From positions 1 through 64,000 of the forward strand of contig JAKEKT010000081.1 in assembly GCA_021495925.1 (NCBI GenBank): a DNA stretch of 64,000 nt. The letters run 5' to 3'. Below are positions 12,101 to 25,066 of the stretch, piece by piece; position 1 is the first letter of the stretch; each line of letters starts with the position of its first letter. Under the pieces are notes generated by a model, which was not told where the DNA came from, ran no database searches, and worked only from the letters and a program-made list of their open reading frames with translations. Both the position numbers and the translations under genes were made by a program. Source of the DNA: Diplodia intermedia. Lineage: Eukaryota; Ascomycota; Dothideomycetes; Botryosphaeriales; Botryosphaeriaceae.

Positions 12101-12640
12101 CTCCATCTTTGCGTGACATCTGATTCTGTAGACCCGCTCTTCTTGTGTGTGATGGCCACCGGGTTCTTTGCTGTGCAGTGTAGGAAAAAGCCGAAGACAA
12201 TGCCGACTCGAGTCTTTGACCAAGTCTGATAATCGTCCTGCTATCACTTGTCCATGGTGTTTACCGGGTACCTGCATACACACCTGCGGCCTTGGATTCA
12301 GGCCACTTCCCTACACCTACCTGCCTTACCAATCCATTGCGCGCCACCACATGCTCTGCAGCACCTCAGCACACCAGTGCACAGACCCCCCAGCAGCCAC
12401 GCCGCCGCCGAAAGCATTGTCTTGCAACGTCCTCAACCCTATTCATTTCAGACATCACACGCACTGTGCACACCCTCACCGGTGCACTGCCGCATCCCTC
12501 CCTATACCAACAACCACCAACTACCGAAGCTCCACACAACCAGCACCCCTCCCCACGCGTTCTCGAAACGCGACATGAGAAACCCAATCATCCCGACTGT
12601 GCCACGTTTGACCCTTTTTTTTTTCCTTTCTTCCGCCACA

Positions 12641-12766
12641 ATGGCAAGTCTCGCCTTCTTCGGCAACACCCCTACTCTCCTTCGTCGGAAGGATAGAGCC
12701 GATGAACAAGCCGCATGGAGATTCATGGTTCGCGCTAATGTCACAGGCGCGAAAGTATGTATATAG
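12641..12766 (+). CDS. Candidate micro-ORF, function unknown
   Basis: A 41-codon ORF (begins MASLAFFGNT) whose ATG follows a long pyrimidine-rich stretch and CCACA, resembling fungal leaders. Its last codons overlap a consensus donor (gtatgt). Splicing to the AG just before GCTGAGAAAG would give about 54 residues with a Lys-rich end, but that intron lacks a clear branch site. It resembles no family I know. It may be chance; listed because the leader and donor coincide. Confidence 0.2.
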   Translation: MASLAFFGNTPTLLRRKDRADEQAAWRFMVRANVTGAKVCI

Positions 12767-13429
12767 AACCTGCCATATACCCGGCAAGGCTGAGAAAGAA
12801 AGAAAAAAGACATGGGATCTCCGCGTACAAATGTCATGATCCCTCCCACTCTCGGCGTGTCCGAGATAACTCACTCACGCTGAGACGCAGCACGGGGAGG
12901 GGAGAAAAAAGGACGCATGAGAGCACAGATCCCAATGTACGAGATAACATGCGTTCTACCAATGAAGGGTCACGCGCGAGTAGACATCTTTGTCATCGCT
13001 GTCGTCGCACAGAAAGGCAAAAGATCAACGGTCGATGGGAAACGCGCCCGTCGAAGGTAGGAGGAGGTAGCTAAGACATCACGGATATGCAACAATAGGA
13101 GCAAGAAAAAAAAAACGAAAGGAAAGATCGATCTTCGCAAACGAAGTGTGATATGCCAGAGCCTCTCCTCTCCTCCCTCCCTCCCTCCCCTTCTCTCACT
13201 CTCTCCCTCTACCTCTCCCCAACCCCGAAGAAATGCAATGCAATGCAATGCAATGCAAAAACGCAGTCGCAAAACACACACAGATGCCACCAACCCGACC
13301 CAAGAAAGCCGGTGCTCTCCATCCATCCAAGCCAAAACACACGACAGCAACAAATACAAACCTAAAAAGAAAAAAGATAAGAAAAAAGAAAGTTTTGTAG
13401 GGGGTATAGCGCACAACACGCACACAACA

Positions 13430-13475
<46 letters not shown>
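13430..13475. repeat. Long AC dinucleotide microsatellite
   Basis: About 20 AC units interrupted by two ACAT steps at the right end. It is flanked by a pentamer array on the left and CT and CTCG arrays within 300 bp on the right. Confidence 0.9.
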
Positions 13476-13478
<3 letters not shown>

Positions 13479-13645
13479 ACACATACGCGACGACGTATAC
13501 ACACGCTATACAAATCTCGCTGTCGTTGTTTGGCCCCGATACCAATTGCCATTTTGCCATATGCCCGAAACAAGACACACAAAGTGCGTTGCGTTGCGTG
13601 CGCGACGACGACGACAACGCATATACGTAACAGCATCAGCCCAGC

Positions 13646-13676
<31 letters not shown>

Positions 13677-14205
13677 TTCTCTATGATGATGACGATGAAG
13701 ATAAAATGACTCCTCTTTCTCTCTCGCTTTGCTCGCTCGCTCGCTCGCTCCCAACGCTATGCAGAAACGGTGTGTATATGCAACGCAACGACCTCGGGCG
13801 GAAAGCGGGAGGCAGGGAAAGAAAAAAAAAAAGGAAGAACAAGAAGAAGAAGAATCAACAACAGAAGATGCCAGGAGAGAGGGGAAAAAAAAAAGGAAAT
13901 ACAGAGTGAAAAGGGTGGGTGTGTGTTTGGGTTGCCCCCAAAAAAAAAACCCCCCGGGTAAATGGTCAATAGAAGAAAATCGACAGAAGCGAATGATGAC
14001 CCTCTCGCACTTGTGCAGAAGAGATAAAAAAAAAAGACAGAGAAAAAGAAAAGAAGACACAAATTGCAGAAAAGGGGAGGGGGAAAAAAAAAACGCTGCG
14101 TTAAAGAATCCCTCCTCTCCCCTTCTCTCATCATCCATCCCATTGACGTTCACTCGTAACGGTTCGCAAATCCACACCCATCATGCATCAAATCAAATCC
14201 CATCA

Positions 14206-17200
14206 TCACCTCCCCTCCCACCTCCCAAACTTCTTCCAATCGCCATAAACGCCCCTCCAAATCGCCCTCTCGCCCGCCCCCAGCCCGGCATTCATCGCCC
14301 TCAACGCCTCGATCCCCACCACGTCCGCGCACGCGTACAAGCCCGGCATGAGCGCCGCGCGCGTCTCGGGCGCGATGCGGCCGCCGTGCAGGGTGCACGT
14401 GCAAAACGACGCGATGAGCGCGGGCACGTACTGGCCCGCGTACTCGCGCGCCTTTTTGGTCTCGTCGACGAGGTCGGCCGTGGTGGCCGACGACGTCGAG
14501 GCGGGGCGCTTGCGGTTGTGGAACCCCTTGACCGCCGAGACGGTGGGGTTGCAGAGCGTCGTGACGAGCCGGGCGAACGACGAGGCGTGGTCGGGCGTGA
14601 GCGGCGCCGTCGCGGCGTCGAGCCAGGGCGGCGGCGGTTGTTGGTGTTGCGGGAACGACGAGAACGTGGCCACGTCGTTGTTGCCGCGGCGCGTCTGGTG
14701 GTCGGGCGTGAAGAGGCAGCGGAGCAGGTTTTGGAGGAGCGGCATGAGGACGTGGAAGCGGCCGCCGAGGCGGGTGCGGTGGAGAGACAGGATGAGGTGT
14801 GTCGTGCCGCAGAGTCGAGTGTAGATGGCGTCGGCTTGCTCGCAAGGAAGTTCAGGGCTAGACGAAGAGGCGAGACGCGCGAGCGAGTCAATAATCCTTT
14901 CGATGGCCCATTGCGAGACGAGCCAGTGCTATGAATCGCGTGAGTAGGGGGGTTGGTTCGAGATGGGCGCTACTGCCTACCTTTTCCCGCAAAATAGTGT
15001 CTACGCAGTTGAGAGCGGCGTGGAAATCGCGAATGGCCTCGACATTGTCGAGGTAGCTACTTAGCTGTCCCAAAAACCCGTTGAGCCCTTGCGTGGCGCT
15101 CTCGTCCTTGGTTGGAATGTCTGCAAATGTAAGCTAGACATCTTAGACAAAACGGCAAGGTGTCTTACCTGGCAAGGAAGATATCAAGACGTTCATGAGG
15201 ACCAATGCAGGCTGCCAGTTCTGTTCATCGTCCGGGTTGAACTTCAACTGCGAAAGGAGTGACGTCCGTTTGTCAAGGCCAAGAGAGCCCAGAGCCTTCC
15301 GTGTTGCTTCGAGCAGGCTGTGACGGTCGCTGACGGAGAGATCTGAATGAAACATCAGCGATGCGTCAATAGATGACAATCGTTGCATTACTGACCGCAG
15401 CGCCAAAGATCATAAATCATAGCACTAACGCACTCGCCCTCGTCTGGACTTGCCACGTTTGAGACAGCGGATGTCAATGACACCCACATCGAAGCCTCTG
15501 GCTGTTCAAACGTGTTTGTTTCAGCCGCGCCAAGACGTTTGCGGACACACTTGAGCAGCTTCGCTTCGATACTGCAGATGTAGCCTAAGAACGGTCAGCA
15601 CTGATGGCATGCTCGGGCTGGGCGAATTATGCTTACCATCACGCGTCATTCCCCGGATCGGAAGGTCGGAAGTTGCAGCCAGGACAGCCCGGAGGAAAGC
15701 AGTCTCCTCCTCTGATATGCTGCTCATTGCTCCGGGCAGTAGCGTCTCCAAGTCACCGTCGAGGGTCCTGAGGTATCTCTTCATGGTCTTGTACGTTTCT
15801 TCATCGTCCCACAGAAGATCCGACGCCTTGAGGGTCACAAGACCAGACTTGAAGCAGTTCAACTCTGCAATGTGATCCTGGAACGACGCACTGGCCTCCC
15901 TTGCAAAACGCCTCATCATCTTCCTGTAGCCTTCGAGATACTGTTGGCCTCTCGGTTGGTCTTTCACGCTGATGGCGTCCTGTAGAGTTAGACGGACGAG
16001 TTCGTCTAGTACTTTCAGCGTGTCCAGGTCGGTGAGGTGGTTGTCTTGCATGGAGCGAGCAATTGTCCATAGGAGGTCAGATTCGGTGGCCAGTTCTGAT
16101 TTGGAGTTGGGCACCTCCATGAGTTTCGTCGCGAGGCTCAAGTGCCGGAAGAAGGCTTCGGCGTTCGCTCGCCTCTTGCCGGTGACAGTGCACATTTCAG
16201 TAACCCGATCGAGGACCTGCTCGCGATGTTTCCGGCCAATTGCCGCAACAGGCACGCGGAGGTATTGGATTTCCGCAAATGCGCGCAACTGTTCGCCCAG
16301 CTCCCTCGACTTTCCTAGTTTGGCCTCCGAGTCTAGAGCCTCATAGAGGACTGAAAAGAGAAGATCCCTAAGCTCGCTTGACTGCATGGTCAAGACGAGA
16401 TCTGACATTGCCTCGAAGACGAGCGTGTACGATAACCCACGAGGCGCTTCGTATTGGCCGGAAAATTCGCCAAACGCATGCCAGAAAAGGAGGCGAAGAA
16501 GGCTTTTGAGGGACTCGAGGGGAGGGAGAGTCAAGAGACTCGGAAATTGGGTAAGCACAGCCGCAGCGTTCAGCGTGAACACCTCCAGACGGGCAGTAGC
16601 GACGTTCAGGGGGTCAGCTGTACGGCGGCGCTTGGCTCCGTCCGCAATCCGGTCCTTGATCTCTTCGTTCGAGCGAAACAGGGCGACTGCGGATTGGTTA
16701 AACAAGTCCTTTGCCGGCTCCTTGAGGTCGAGGGCACCCATGAAATCGCTGCAAAGTGTAGCGACCAAGTTGAAAGCCTCCTCACCTCGTGCACCGACTC
16801 CCATTGCCTCCGTCTTCTCCGACGCTCGAATGGCGTCTATCACATTATGCTCCTTCGCTTGCGAAAGGATTGTTACAGTGAACTCCCTCGCTTCTTGCGG
16901 TTTCTGATGAGGTCTGAGAAGGATGTGAATACGGGAAATGGCTCTCAGTGCTCTGGCAACGGTGACTGGTTCCTTTGAAACACCAGTCAATACGAGGAGA
17001 GTCTTTTGCAGCGACTGCAACACGGTGACAACCGATGCGATGGTGTCGTCCGATTGTAAGCCGCCAACGAGAGCATCCACAATGACGAGGCTTGCAGAAG
17101 CCTCGGAGAAGTCATCGTTTTCGGAAGAGCTTTCGCAGGTCGAGATGCGGCGCCAGTGTTCGTTGAGCAAATCGAAAATTTGCTTCGCGGTGAGACTTGA

Positions 17201-19036
17201 CTCCAGGACTTCTCTGACCGCTGAGATGATCTCCTTCTCCACCCAAACAGTCCTTTCCATGAGGGTACCCGATCGGCTCAGTTGGTCGAGCTGAGAGACC
17301 CATTTTGAAACAAATCCTATGAGGCCTCTTGCTTGTGCGTAGGTCTTCAGGAGAGGAACCACGACAGAGGTCTTGAGAAAATCGGAAGTTTTCATGCCTG
17401 GAGCGATGCCGGATTTGTCGTTTTGCGCATCCGGAACATAGCTGAGCGATGAAACGACGCCACCTGTGGATGCGGCGGTGATGGCGCGGAAGATGGCGTC
17501 TGACAGATGCACGTCATCAGCCACAGCCGTCTGCGGTGTATCCAGGAAAATCGTCCCGTCATAAGCAATTACGCGCGAAACAAGCTGTTGGTCGAAATCT
17601 TTGGCGCCCCCGCCTGGAGCAAGGATGCCTGAATAAGATCGGACGAGGTTCTCGAGGACCTCGGTTTCCAGCGCCACTTTCCTACGGGAGAGGATCTCGA
17701 GCATCTGATCGAGGATTGCTCTTCGGCCGTCGTCAACCTCGGCCGGGGGCCTGCTGTCGACAGGAGCTCCGATGCACTCGCACAGCGCCACGAAAACGTA
17801 CTGCAGCCAAGGAGCCTCGTCGAGTCTTTTCTTGGGCGTGGAGCGCTGGGAACAGCGAATCGCGATATCCAGCAGGGAACCGACTGTCTCAAACAGCTTA
17901 TGCCTATCCGAGTCCAAAGGGGCCAGGCTTATCCCCTCGGCGGATCCGGCCAAAGCCGCTCGTAACGGCTGGAGGAGGCGGGAAATATCAAGCGATTCCG
18001 GCCGCGCTTGCCCTGGCTTGCTCACTTGCCGACCCTCGGCTTCGGCGAAGAAGGATGCTCTGGCGGGAATGAAGACGTGTCTTGCTAGCAGAGTCTCCAG
18101 AGATCGGCTAATCCGACTCTCGATGTCGCGACCGGTCTCGACAGCGTTCGGGTCCACCGAAGTATCAACCTCAAGCGCGATATCCGACAGCAGAACGATG
18201 GCGGGGACCAGACACTCGTGCGAGAAGCGCTCGGTGGCGCCGCTGGCGTCACTGCCCAGGTCCGCGACGCACGCGTTCCAGATCTGCAGGACGTGGGGCA
18301 ACAGCGAATCGACAGAAACCCGGCCGGCAAAGGCAGCCTTCAATACAAGGTAATGCACGGATTCGAGCCAGAGCCGGAGCAGGTGGGCAGCTTGCGCGGT
18401 GGTCGTGCGCAGGACCGACTTGAGCAGCTCGGCCACGGATTTCTCGTAAGAGGCGGCCTCGTCAAAACACGCGGCCGCAATCTCAATGGTGGCCCCGGCG
18501 ACGGCCTCGAACAATACGAGGCGCTCCTGATCTTCGTGATCGGACCCGTCCGGCTCTTCCACGGGAGTGCCGTCACGCTTCCGCTTGCGCGTGGCTTTTC
18601 CATCCTTCCGCCTCTTCACAGCCGCCTCCTCTTGTAGCCTATGGTCGCGATGCGGGGCAACGAAGTTCTCCTGCAGCGTCTTCTCCAGGATGGACAGGAA
18701 GCCGTGCGAGTTGAGCAGCTTGGCGGAGATGGCGGGCGGCAGGCCGAGGAGCACCTGGCGCAGCAGCTGCCAGGCGAACCAGCTGCTGCGCGCGCTGAGG
18801 CCCTCCGGATCATCCGCCTTGAGCTTGCTCAGCAGCCAGCGCAGCACCCATTCGGTGCGCGGGCTGCCCTTGTAGAACAGCAGCGGGTCCTCGGCATCGT
18901 CCCGATGTCTCGCGCCGTCAGGCTGGCCGATTATGGCGGTGGCGTGGTCGAGTTTTTCGTCGAAGGTGGAGAAGTCTTTGTCCAGAGCAAGCAGGCGGCG
19001 CAGGGACGGGAGTTCCATGGGCTGCGGCGGCGGCAT
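14206..19036 (-). CDS. URB2: Nucleolar pre-ribosome factor URB2/NPA2
   Basis: Predicted 1541-residue protein of the Urb2/Npa2 family, part of the early pre-60S Npa1 complex in the nucleolus. Exons on the minus strand: 19036-15637, 15584-15396, 15342-15169, 15120-14981 and 14928-14206; the four short introns (48-54 nt) are all GT-AG and leave one frame of 1542 codons. The protein is largely helical, without catalytic motifs, as expected for a HEAT-like scaffold. The N-terminus has EWVLRWLLSKLK. The C-terminal Urb2 domain (about 1300-1541) shows GRFHVLMPLLQNLLRCLF, ARLVTTLCNPTVSAV, AREYAGQYVPALI and, at the end, AIWRGVYGDWKKFGRW. The last four exons code for this conserved end. It is divergent from MIC10 across 293 bp. 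Confidence 0.92.
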
Positions 19037-19329
19037 CAGCGGCTAGGGCTCGGGCGGGGGGCTTGTGCGGTCGTTCAGCGTACCTGGGCGATGGGAGCCA
19101 TGTCCTACAGCGCCCTGGGGCAGGAGAGTTGCGGTGCGATGGTGGTGCACGCCGTTTCGAACAGATCAAAAGACCGTGCGCGGGCCGCGCCCACGCCAAG
19201 ACTGACGAAACAGACCCACGACGTGCTGGCGAGACAACCACCACCACCACCCCGACCAACACGTCACAGCAGCCTTCATCCAGACCAGCCAGGCGCGCCA
19301 ATTGGCTTTCGACCCGCGAAGACTCCGCA
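19037..19329. promoter_or_regulatory. Bidirectional promoter, URB2 / MIC10
   Basis: The 293 bp between the divergent starts carries both promoters and leaders. It has a short CCA-rich run near 19238-19256. No specific factor site was recognised. Confidence 0.45.
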
Positions 19330-19880
19330 ATGGCTGAAGAAAACATCTCCCCCGCGCCGCAGGCCCCGGTCGCGCGCCCCAGCCGCCCCATGAGCGAGGC
19401 CCTGCTCAACGACAAGGTGCGTTTCTCACCCGCTGAGCATCCCGAGCCCGCCCATCCATCCCATTTGCATCCCCGGGCGTGCGCGTGAGCTGGCGGCCGC
19501 TGCTGCTGCGGGCTGCCTGCGCATGCGGGCTGGCAGCCGCTCCGGCGCGCTATCTACCACTCCTTGAAGCTCCTAGCTAACCGTCTGCGACATGCAGTGG
19601 GACCGCTGCCTCTCCTCCATGCTCATCCGCTCCGGGCTCGGTCTCTCCTTCGGCATCGTCTTCTCTGTCCTGCTCTTCAAGCGCCGCGCGTGGCCCGCTT
19701 TCGTCGGTCTGGGTTTCGGTGCCGGCCGTGCCTGGGAGGAGTGCGACAACGTAAGCCATCAACCGTCCTGACCTTGTTTTGTTGGCAGACCATGAGGCTG
19801 ATGCTGACAAACTATGTGTGCAGTCTTTCAAGAACGCCGCTGCTCCCTCGAGAGACGGCCTGCGCGTCTACAGGCAATAA
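19330..19880 (+). CDS. MIC10: MICOS complex subunit MIC10
   Basis: Predicted 98-residue inner-membrane protein that bends cristae-junction membranes by oligomerising. Exons are 19330-19416, 19598-19750 and 19824-19880, GT-AG, in phase. A variable N-terminus of about 20 residues is followed by SEALLNDK and then WDRCLSSMLIRSGLGLSFG, the first hairpin helix with its glycine motif. The second helix has FVGLGFGAGRAWEECD. These paired GxGxxxG-type motifs and the short Ser/Arg tail are diagnostic. Its length matches fungal Mic10 (about 90-100). The start ATG is the first in frame after the presumed leader. Confidence 0.95.
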
Positions 19881-21595
19881 ACGCTGTCACTACCGCGGAG
19901 ACACGGGTTTGCACTTGGAGGATTCTTTTCACGGCGGAGGGGTATAATCGGTTCTACGGTTTTCGAAAGCAGGTGAAGAGCTGTACAGTATTGTCGGGTT
20001 AGAGCGAATTAAAGGCATTTTCTGTACACCCGGCTCGGGACACGGCAAAGTTCGGCGGCCTCCAGATCAGCGCAGGGATACTGATGACGGCGGACGTTGG
20101 TGCGGCTCTAGCACTCAATGTGGACATCTCTGTGCTAGTAGCGGCGGCCTTTGTTTATTGGCATTAGGTCAGAAGACGTGTGGGAGGTTGCAAGGGACCG
20201 TTGAAGCTACAAGTGCAGAAGTTGGCGAAGATCCGACGGGGCAAAGGGAATGGTTGCACTTCTTGTGCGTGTGCAACTGATATCGTTACCATGGTGAATC
20301 GGAGAGCTGAAAATGGCTAGCGGCATTGCTGGCGGCTTCCACCCTTGGGACAAACCTTCGAGGTATGGAGCCCAAGCATTCAGTCGGGAGTGGGCAGTAC
20401 CGTGATATCAAAAGCTATGGCTGGAATGGTCACATCACCGAGCAAGCTGCACCGCGGATGCAAAAAATATTAAACTCCTTCGCAAGACCCGGTTGCGGTG
20501 TTTAGCCTATTTCTTGCCGACAATCCCTCAGGGTCCTACCCGCACTAGAGGCCTTTTATTTTTATTCTTCTCGTTCTCGTGAAGAGCCGCATTATTGTCA
20601 CGCCGACACATGCAGGCCAAAGACGGAAAAACTCTTCAAATGGAGCATTCTGAGGAACGAACAGCCCACAGCAAATATAGCTAGGCAACGGAATGGAAGG
20701 TGGCGGAGTAGGCAGTATGGGCGTGGGTCAAGATACCCAGACAAGCGGTTCAGAGAACGTGCCGACAAGCCAGATGCTAAATTCCGAGAGCTTCGAAATG
20801 AGGAAACCTTCCCCGTACAAATCGCTCAGGCTGCGTTATCGGCGTTTGGATGTCGGGCGGTGATAGCGGGGTTATGGAATTGTAATTCCAGATGGCAGGG
20901 CAGCCGACGGTCGAGGTCACGATAGTTGGGGGAAGGTTGGTTCAGCCTTACAAATGAAGACGGCCGCGACCGAGGGCGGTTTTGCGCAAGAGGGCGGCCT
21001 GAGCAGGGCTGGGCCAGCACGAGTGCTCCGGTGGGCAGCTCACTGGTCGCTTGCTGGGCGGGCGTCACGGCGTGGGCTCAAACAGCCGTCAAGTTCGGCC
21101 GCCGTTCGGATCGCCCATCACCGCCCGGGTACCCGATGACGGAGCAGGAGCAGAGGCCACCGATGAGTGAACAGCAAATGAGGGATGGATGCCTGGTTTG
21201 CGCTTTGAGCGGCACTCGATTCGACGGCGGGCTAGCTTGGTGTGGCGACTGGCTATGAGCTACGAGAGCGGTGGAACGCGGCGGCACGGCTTGCATGCGT
21301 CGCCAGGGCGGCGGACTGCACAGCGGGCGGAAAAGGAAGCGCCGGATAAATCGACTGATTCGTGAGGGCGACGGGGTTGTCAGCGAGGCGGGCGCGCTTT
21401 GTCACGGTCGCGCAGCGGTGCGTGTTGCAGGCCAGCTCGTCGCCCCTCCGTCGCCGCCAGTGGCCGCGGGCCCCACCAGGTTGCATCACCCAAGCCCGCC
21501 GCTCCTCGACTGTTTTTCTTCCGTCATTCCCTCAAACTCTCCCTCTCCCCTCCAACTTTCTTCTCCCTCACCACCTCTCCACCAATCTGCCCATC
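19881..21595. other. Intergenic, MIC10 to transketolase
   Basis: 1.7 kb without a recognisable gene; only short overlapping frames on both strands. The last 150 bp before 21596 are pyrimidine-rich (CTCCCTCTCCCCTCC type), as in strongly expressed fungal genes, and are likely the transketolase core promoter and leader. Confidence 0.55.
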
Positions 21596-24097
21596 ATGCC
21601 TTACGGAGAGATTGATCAGCTCGCCATCAACACCATCCGGACGCTGGCCGTAAGTGCCCTCTTATCGCTACCCCGCCATAGCTCCTCAACACTCTCCCGC
21701 CCGCGCCCGCCGCCCATCCCAGCGCTCCTGCGCCCGCTGTGCACCTCCAATGCTGACTCCGAGCCTCTCTTCAGGTCGATGCCACCGCGAAGGCCAACTC
21801 CGGCCACCCGGGTGCGCCCATGGGCATGGCTCCGGTCTCGCACGTCCTCTTCAACAAGTTCATGAAGTTCAACCCCAAGAACCCCAAGTGGTTGAACCGC
21901 GACAGATTCGTGCTCTCGTACGTTCTCCCCACGCTCCTATCTGCCAATGCCTCCGCCGTCATACAGTGGGCTTCACTGTGTGGGCCCGTCGAGAGCTTAG
22001 ATTGCGCGCCCCATCTTCGCGGGCTTGCTCCGGAGCCTCTGACGCAATGGCCTCGAGCTATCCTCTTGCGGCCCGCTTTGGCATTTTCTCCCGGGCGAGT
22101 AAGCGCTTGATTGCTGACAACGCCAATAGCAACGGCCACGGCTGCATGCTCCAGTATGCTCTGCTCCACCTGTTCGGCTATGCCCTCAGCATCGACGACA
22201 TCAAGGCCTTCCGTGTACGTACTCTGCACGTGCTCGATTCAGTGCAATGTACTAATCCGTCGTCCAGTCGATTGACAGCATCACTCCGGGTCACCCCGAG
22301 TCTCACGACACCCCCGGCATTGAGGTTACCACTGGTCCTCTTGGCCAGGGTTTCTCCAACGCTGTTGGTCTCGCCATTGCCCAGGCTCACACCGCGGCTG
22401 TTTTCAACAAGCCCGGCTTCAACCTGGTCGACAACTACACCTACACCTTCTTCGGTGATGGCTGCGCCATGGAGGGTGTTGCCAGCGAGGCTGCCTCCAC
22501 CGCCGGTCACCTTAAGCTCGGCAACCTGATTGCCATCTACGACGACAACCACATCTCCATTGGTGAGTAATTGATTCCCCACGCGCCACTCTAGCACTTC
22601 TGACCAAGCCCGACAGACGGTGACACCGCGTGCGCCTTCACCGAGGACGTCACCAAGAGGTTCGAGGCCTACGGCTGGCACACCGTCTGGGTCAAGGACG
22701 GTGACCACGACCTCGAGGGCATTGAGGCTGCCATCAAGGAGGCCCAGTCCGTCAAGGACAAGCCCACCATGATCAGGCTCACCACCACCATCGGTTTCGG
22801 CTCCAAGCTCCAGGGCACTGGTGGTGTCCACGGCAATCCCCTCAAGGCCGACGACATCAAGCACGTCAAGCAGCTCTTCGGCTTCGACCCTGAGAAGACT
22901 TTCGTCGTCCCTCAGGAGGTCTACGACCTGTACGGCAAGAAGGCTTCCGAGGGCGCCGCTCTCGAGGCCGAGTGGAACAAGCTCTTCGAGAAGTACGGCT
23001 CCGAGCACAAGGAGGCGCACGCCGACCTTGCCCGCCGTCTGACGGGCAAGCTGCCCGAGGGCTGGGAGAAGAAGCTGCCCACCTACAAGCCCACCGACGC
23101 GGCCATTGCTTCCCGCAAGCTGTCCGAGTCCGTGCTGGAGGCCATCTACGAGGCCGTCCCGGAGCTTGTGTCGGGCTCTGCTGACCTGACTGGCTCCAAC
23201 AACACGCGCTGGAAGGCCGCCGTCGACTTCCAGCCCCCGGAGCTTGGCATTGGTGAGTGGTCTGGCCGCTACATGCGCTACGGTGTGCGCGAGCACGCCA
23301 TGGCTGCGCTCATGAACGGTATCGCTGCCTACGGTACCCTCATCCCCGCCGGTGGTACTTTCCTCAACTTCGTCTCGTACGCCGCCGGTGCCGTCCGTCT
23401 CTCTTCCCTCTCTCACCAGCGCGTCATCTACGTCGCTACCCACGACTCGATCGGTCTTGGTGAGGACGGCCCGACGCACCAGCCTATCGAGACGCTTGCC
23501 CACTTCCGTGCGCTGCCCAACATGATGGTCTGGCGTCCGGCTGACGGCAACGAGACGTCTGCCGCTTACTACATGGCACTCACCAGCCACGAGACTCCCT
23601 CGATCCTTGCTCTCACCCGCCAGAACCTTCCCCAGCTTGAGGGCTCGACGATCGAGAAGGCCATCAAGGGTGGTTACGTCGCGTACGAGGACAAGGATGC
23701 TGCCATCACGCTCGTCTCGACGGGATCCGAGGTCTCCCTCTGCTTGGAGGCGGTCAAGTACCTCGCGGAGAAGCACAACACCAAGGCTCGTGTCGTGTCG
23801 ATGCCTTGCGTTGAGGTCTTCGACGCGCAGTCCAAGGAGTACCGTCTCAGCGTCATCCCCGACGGCATCCCCGCGCTGTCGGTCGAGGTCATGTCGACTC
23901 TCGGGTGGGAGAAGTACTCTCACGAGCAGTTCGGTCTCAACCGGTTCGGTGCCTCTGGCCCGTACAAGGAGGTGTACGCCAAGTTCGAGTTCACGCCTGC
24001 TGGCATCTCCAAGCGTGCCCTCGCCACGGTTGACTTCTACAAGGACGTCAAGCCCCTCCGCTCGCCCCTCAACCGTGCTTTCACCCAGCTCATCTAA
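21596..24097 (+). CDS. TKL1: Transketolase
   Basis: Predicted 685-residue thiamine-diphosphate enzyme of the non-oxidative pentose phosphate pathway, moving two-carbon units between sugar phosphates in the cytosol. Exons: 21596-21649, 21775-21917, 22130-22214, 22268-22562 and 22617-24097; all GT-AG and in phase, giving the family's usual length. Visible hallmarks are NSGHPGAPMGMAP (active-site His29), TTGPLGQGFSNAVG, the ThDP motif starting GDGCAMEGVASEA at about residue 157 and ending DDNHISIDGDT, and the pyrimidine-domain RYGVREHAM. The last exon covers about 70 percent of the protein. The wobble positions are strongly C-biased, which suggests high expression; that bias also creates a long antisense open frame. 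Confidence 0.97.
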
Positions 24098-25066
24098 ACG
24101 ACATTGTTCCCATCGGTGTAAAGAGATGAGAAAAATGGAGAGAAGGATACTGAGGAGTATTAGAGTGGGAGAATGGTAAAGCCGTTGCCATGTTAATCGC
24201 ATAGGCAACGGACGCACGCCACCAGCGTGCGGATGGATTCTCTAGGTCACGAGTAAATGCATATAGATTGCAATAACGACTTCTGAATGACAAAAAAGAC
24301 CGCTTCTTTTCGCCAATGTCGATTGTTGTTTGATTTTCGGTGTTCTGTGAATATGGCTGAGCTGACAAGAGACGGATGGCGATATTATCTTCGGTTTTCA
24401 CATGCCAAGTTGCTTACAGCCCATGACTCGCGGCGGGGACAATCGCCACCCGTTCGTTTATGCGGAGCTCGACGTTGCTTTTGCATTAGCGAGGGTGCTT
24501 GTTTTTGCTTATGCGAAATTTGCCTGCCGTAGATTCGGGCAGGCTGCAGATACCGCTTTTATGTCGACGATGCTATTAACCAGCGGGTGCGGCGCCACAT
24601 GGAAAAGGACGTTCGGCAAGTTCAAGCGGTAAAGGGACAATCACGGTGGAGCGCAACGGACGGTCGGATCAATAATAACGCAACGGAAAACAACGAACAT
24701 GGCCTCGACTTCGACTCCCGTTCGCCTATCTACGCTTCAAACAGCAATCTGAAAGTGACGTCAGCTGCGGCGGCTCGGCTCCGGGCCGGCTAGCCAGCTA
24801 CCCGCCGTCCGCGAAGGGTAAGGACGCCGCGAAGCTTTCGCGTGGTGCTGCTGCCATCTCACACGTGCTGTCAGCCGCCCAGACGATCCTATAATTATGC
24901 CGCATCTCTGGCATCCAATCCTCATCCTCGTGTTTCTCTACTTGTCTTTCCAATCAGTGCATGTCGTTGCCTTGTCAATAGAACCGCGCAGCCCTCATCT
25001 GCTGTCTTCACCCGAGCAGTATCGTCCTTAGATCAGCATCCAGTCCACGCTTCGTCGTGTGTAACA
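24098..25066. other. Intergenic, transketolase to ceramidase
   Basis: 970 bp with no recognisable gene. It would hold the transketolase 3' UTR and ceramidase promoter. Nothing distinctive seen. Confidence 0.5.

Larger units (their letters stand above)
9103..14205. other. 5.1-kb gene-poor interval rich in simple repeats
   Basis: Lies between the convergent methyltransferase-like and URB2 genes. No protein family was recognised on either strand. It contains a GGC run (about 11605-11630), a pentanucleotide AATGC array (about 13233-13257), a long AC tract (about 13430-13475), a CT tract (about 13645-13680), a CTCG array (about 13726-13750) and many A-runs between 13800 and 14095. One tiny candidate ORF at 12641 is listed separately. 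UTRs of both flanking genes must lie here. Confidence 0.6.

Noticed and set aside
12248..12766. 172-codon frame containing the micro-ORF at 12641
   Set aside because: The upstream part is His/Pro/Ser-rich from C-rich DNA and parallel frames are equally open; only the ATG at 12641 has a plausible leader.
22178..24217. 679-codon open frame antisense to transketolase
   Set aside because: It mirrors the transketolase exons and an intron; the strong C bias at codon third positions of the sense gene removes antisense stops. Composition is Val/Leu/Gly/Asp-heavy with no family motif.
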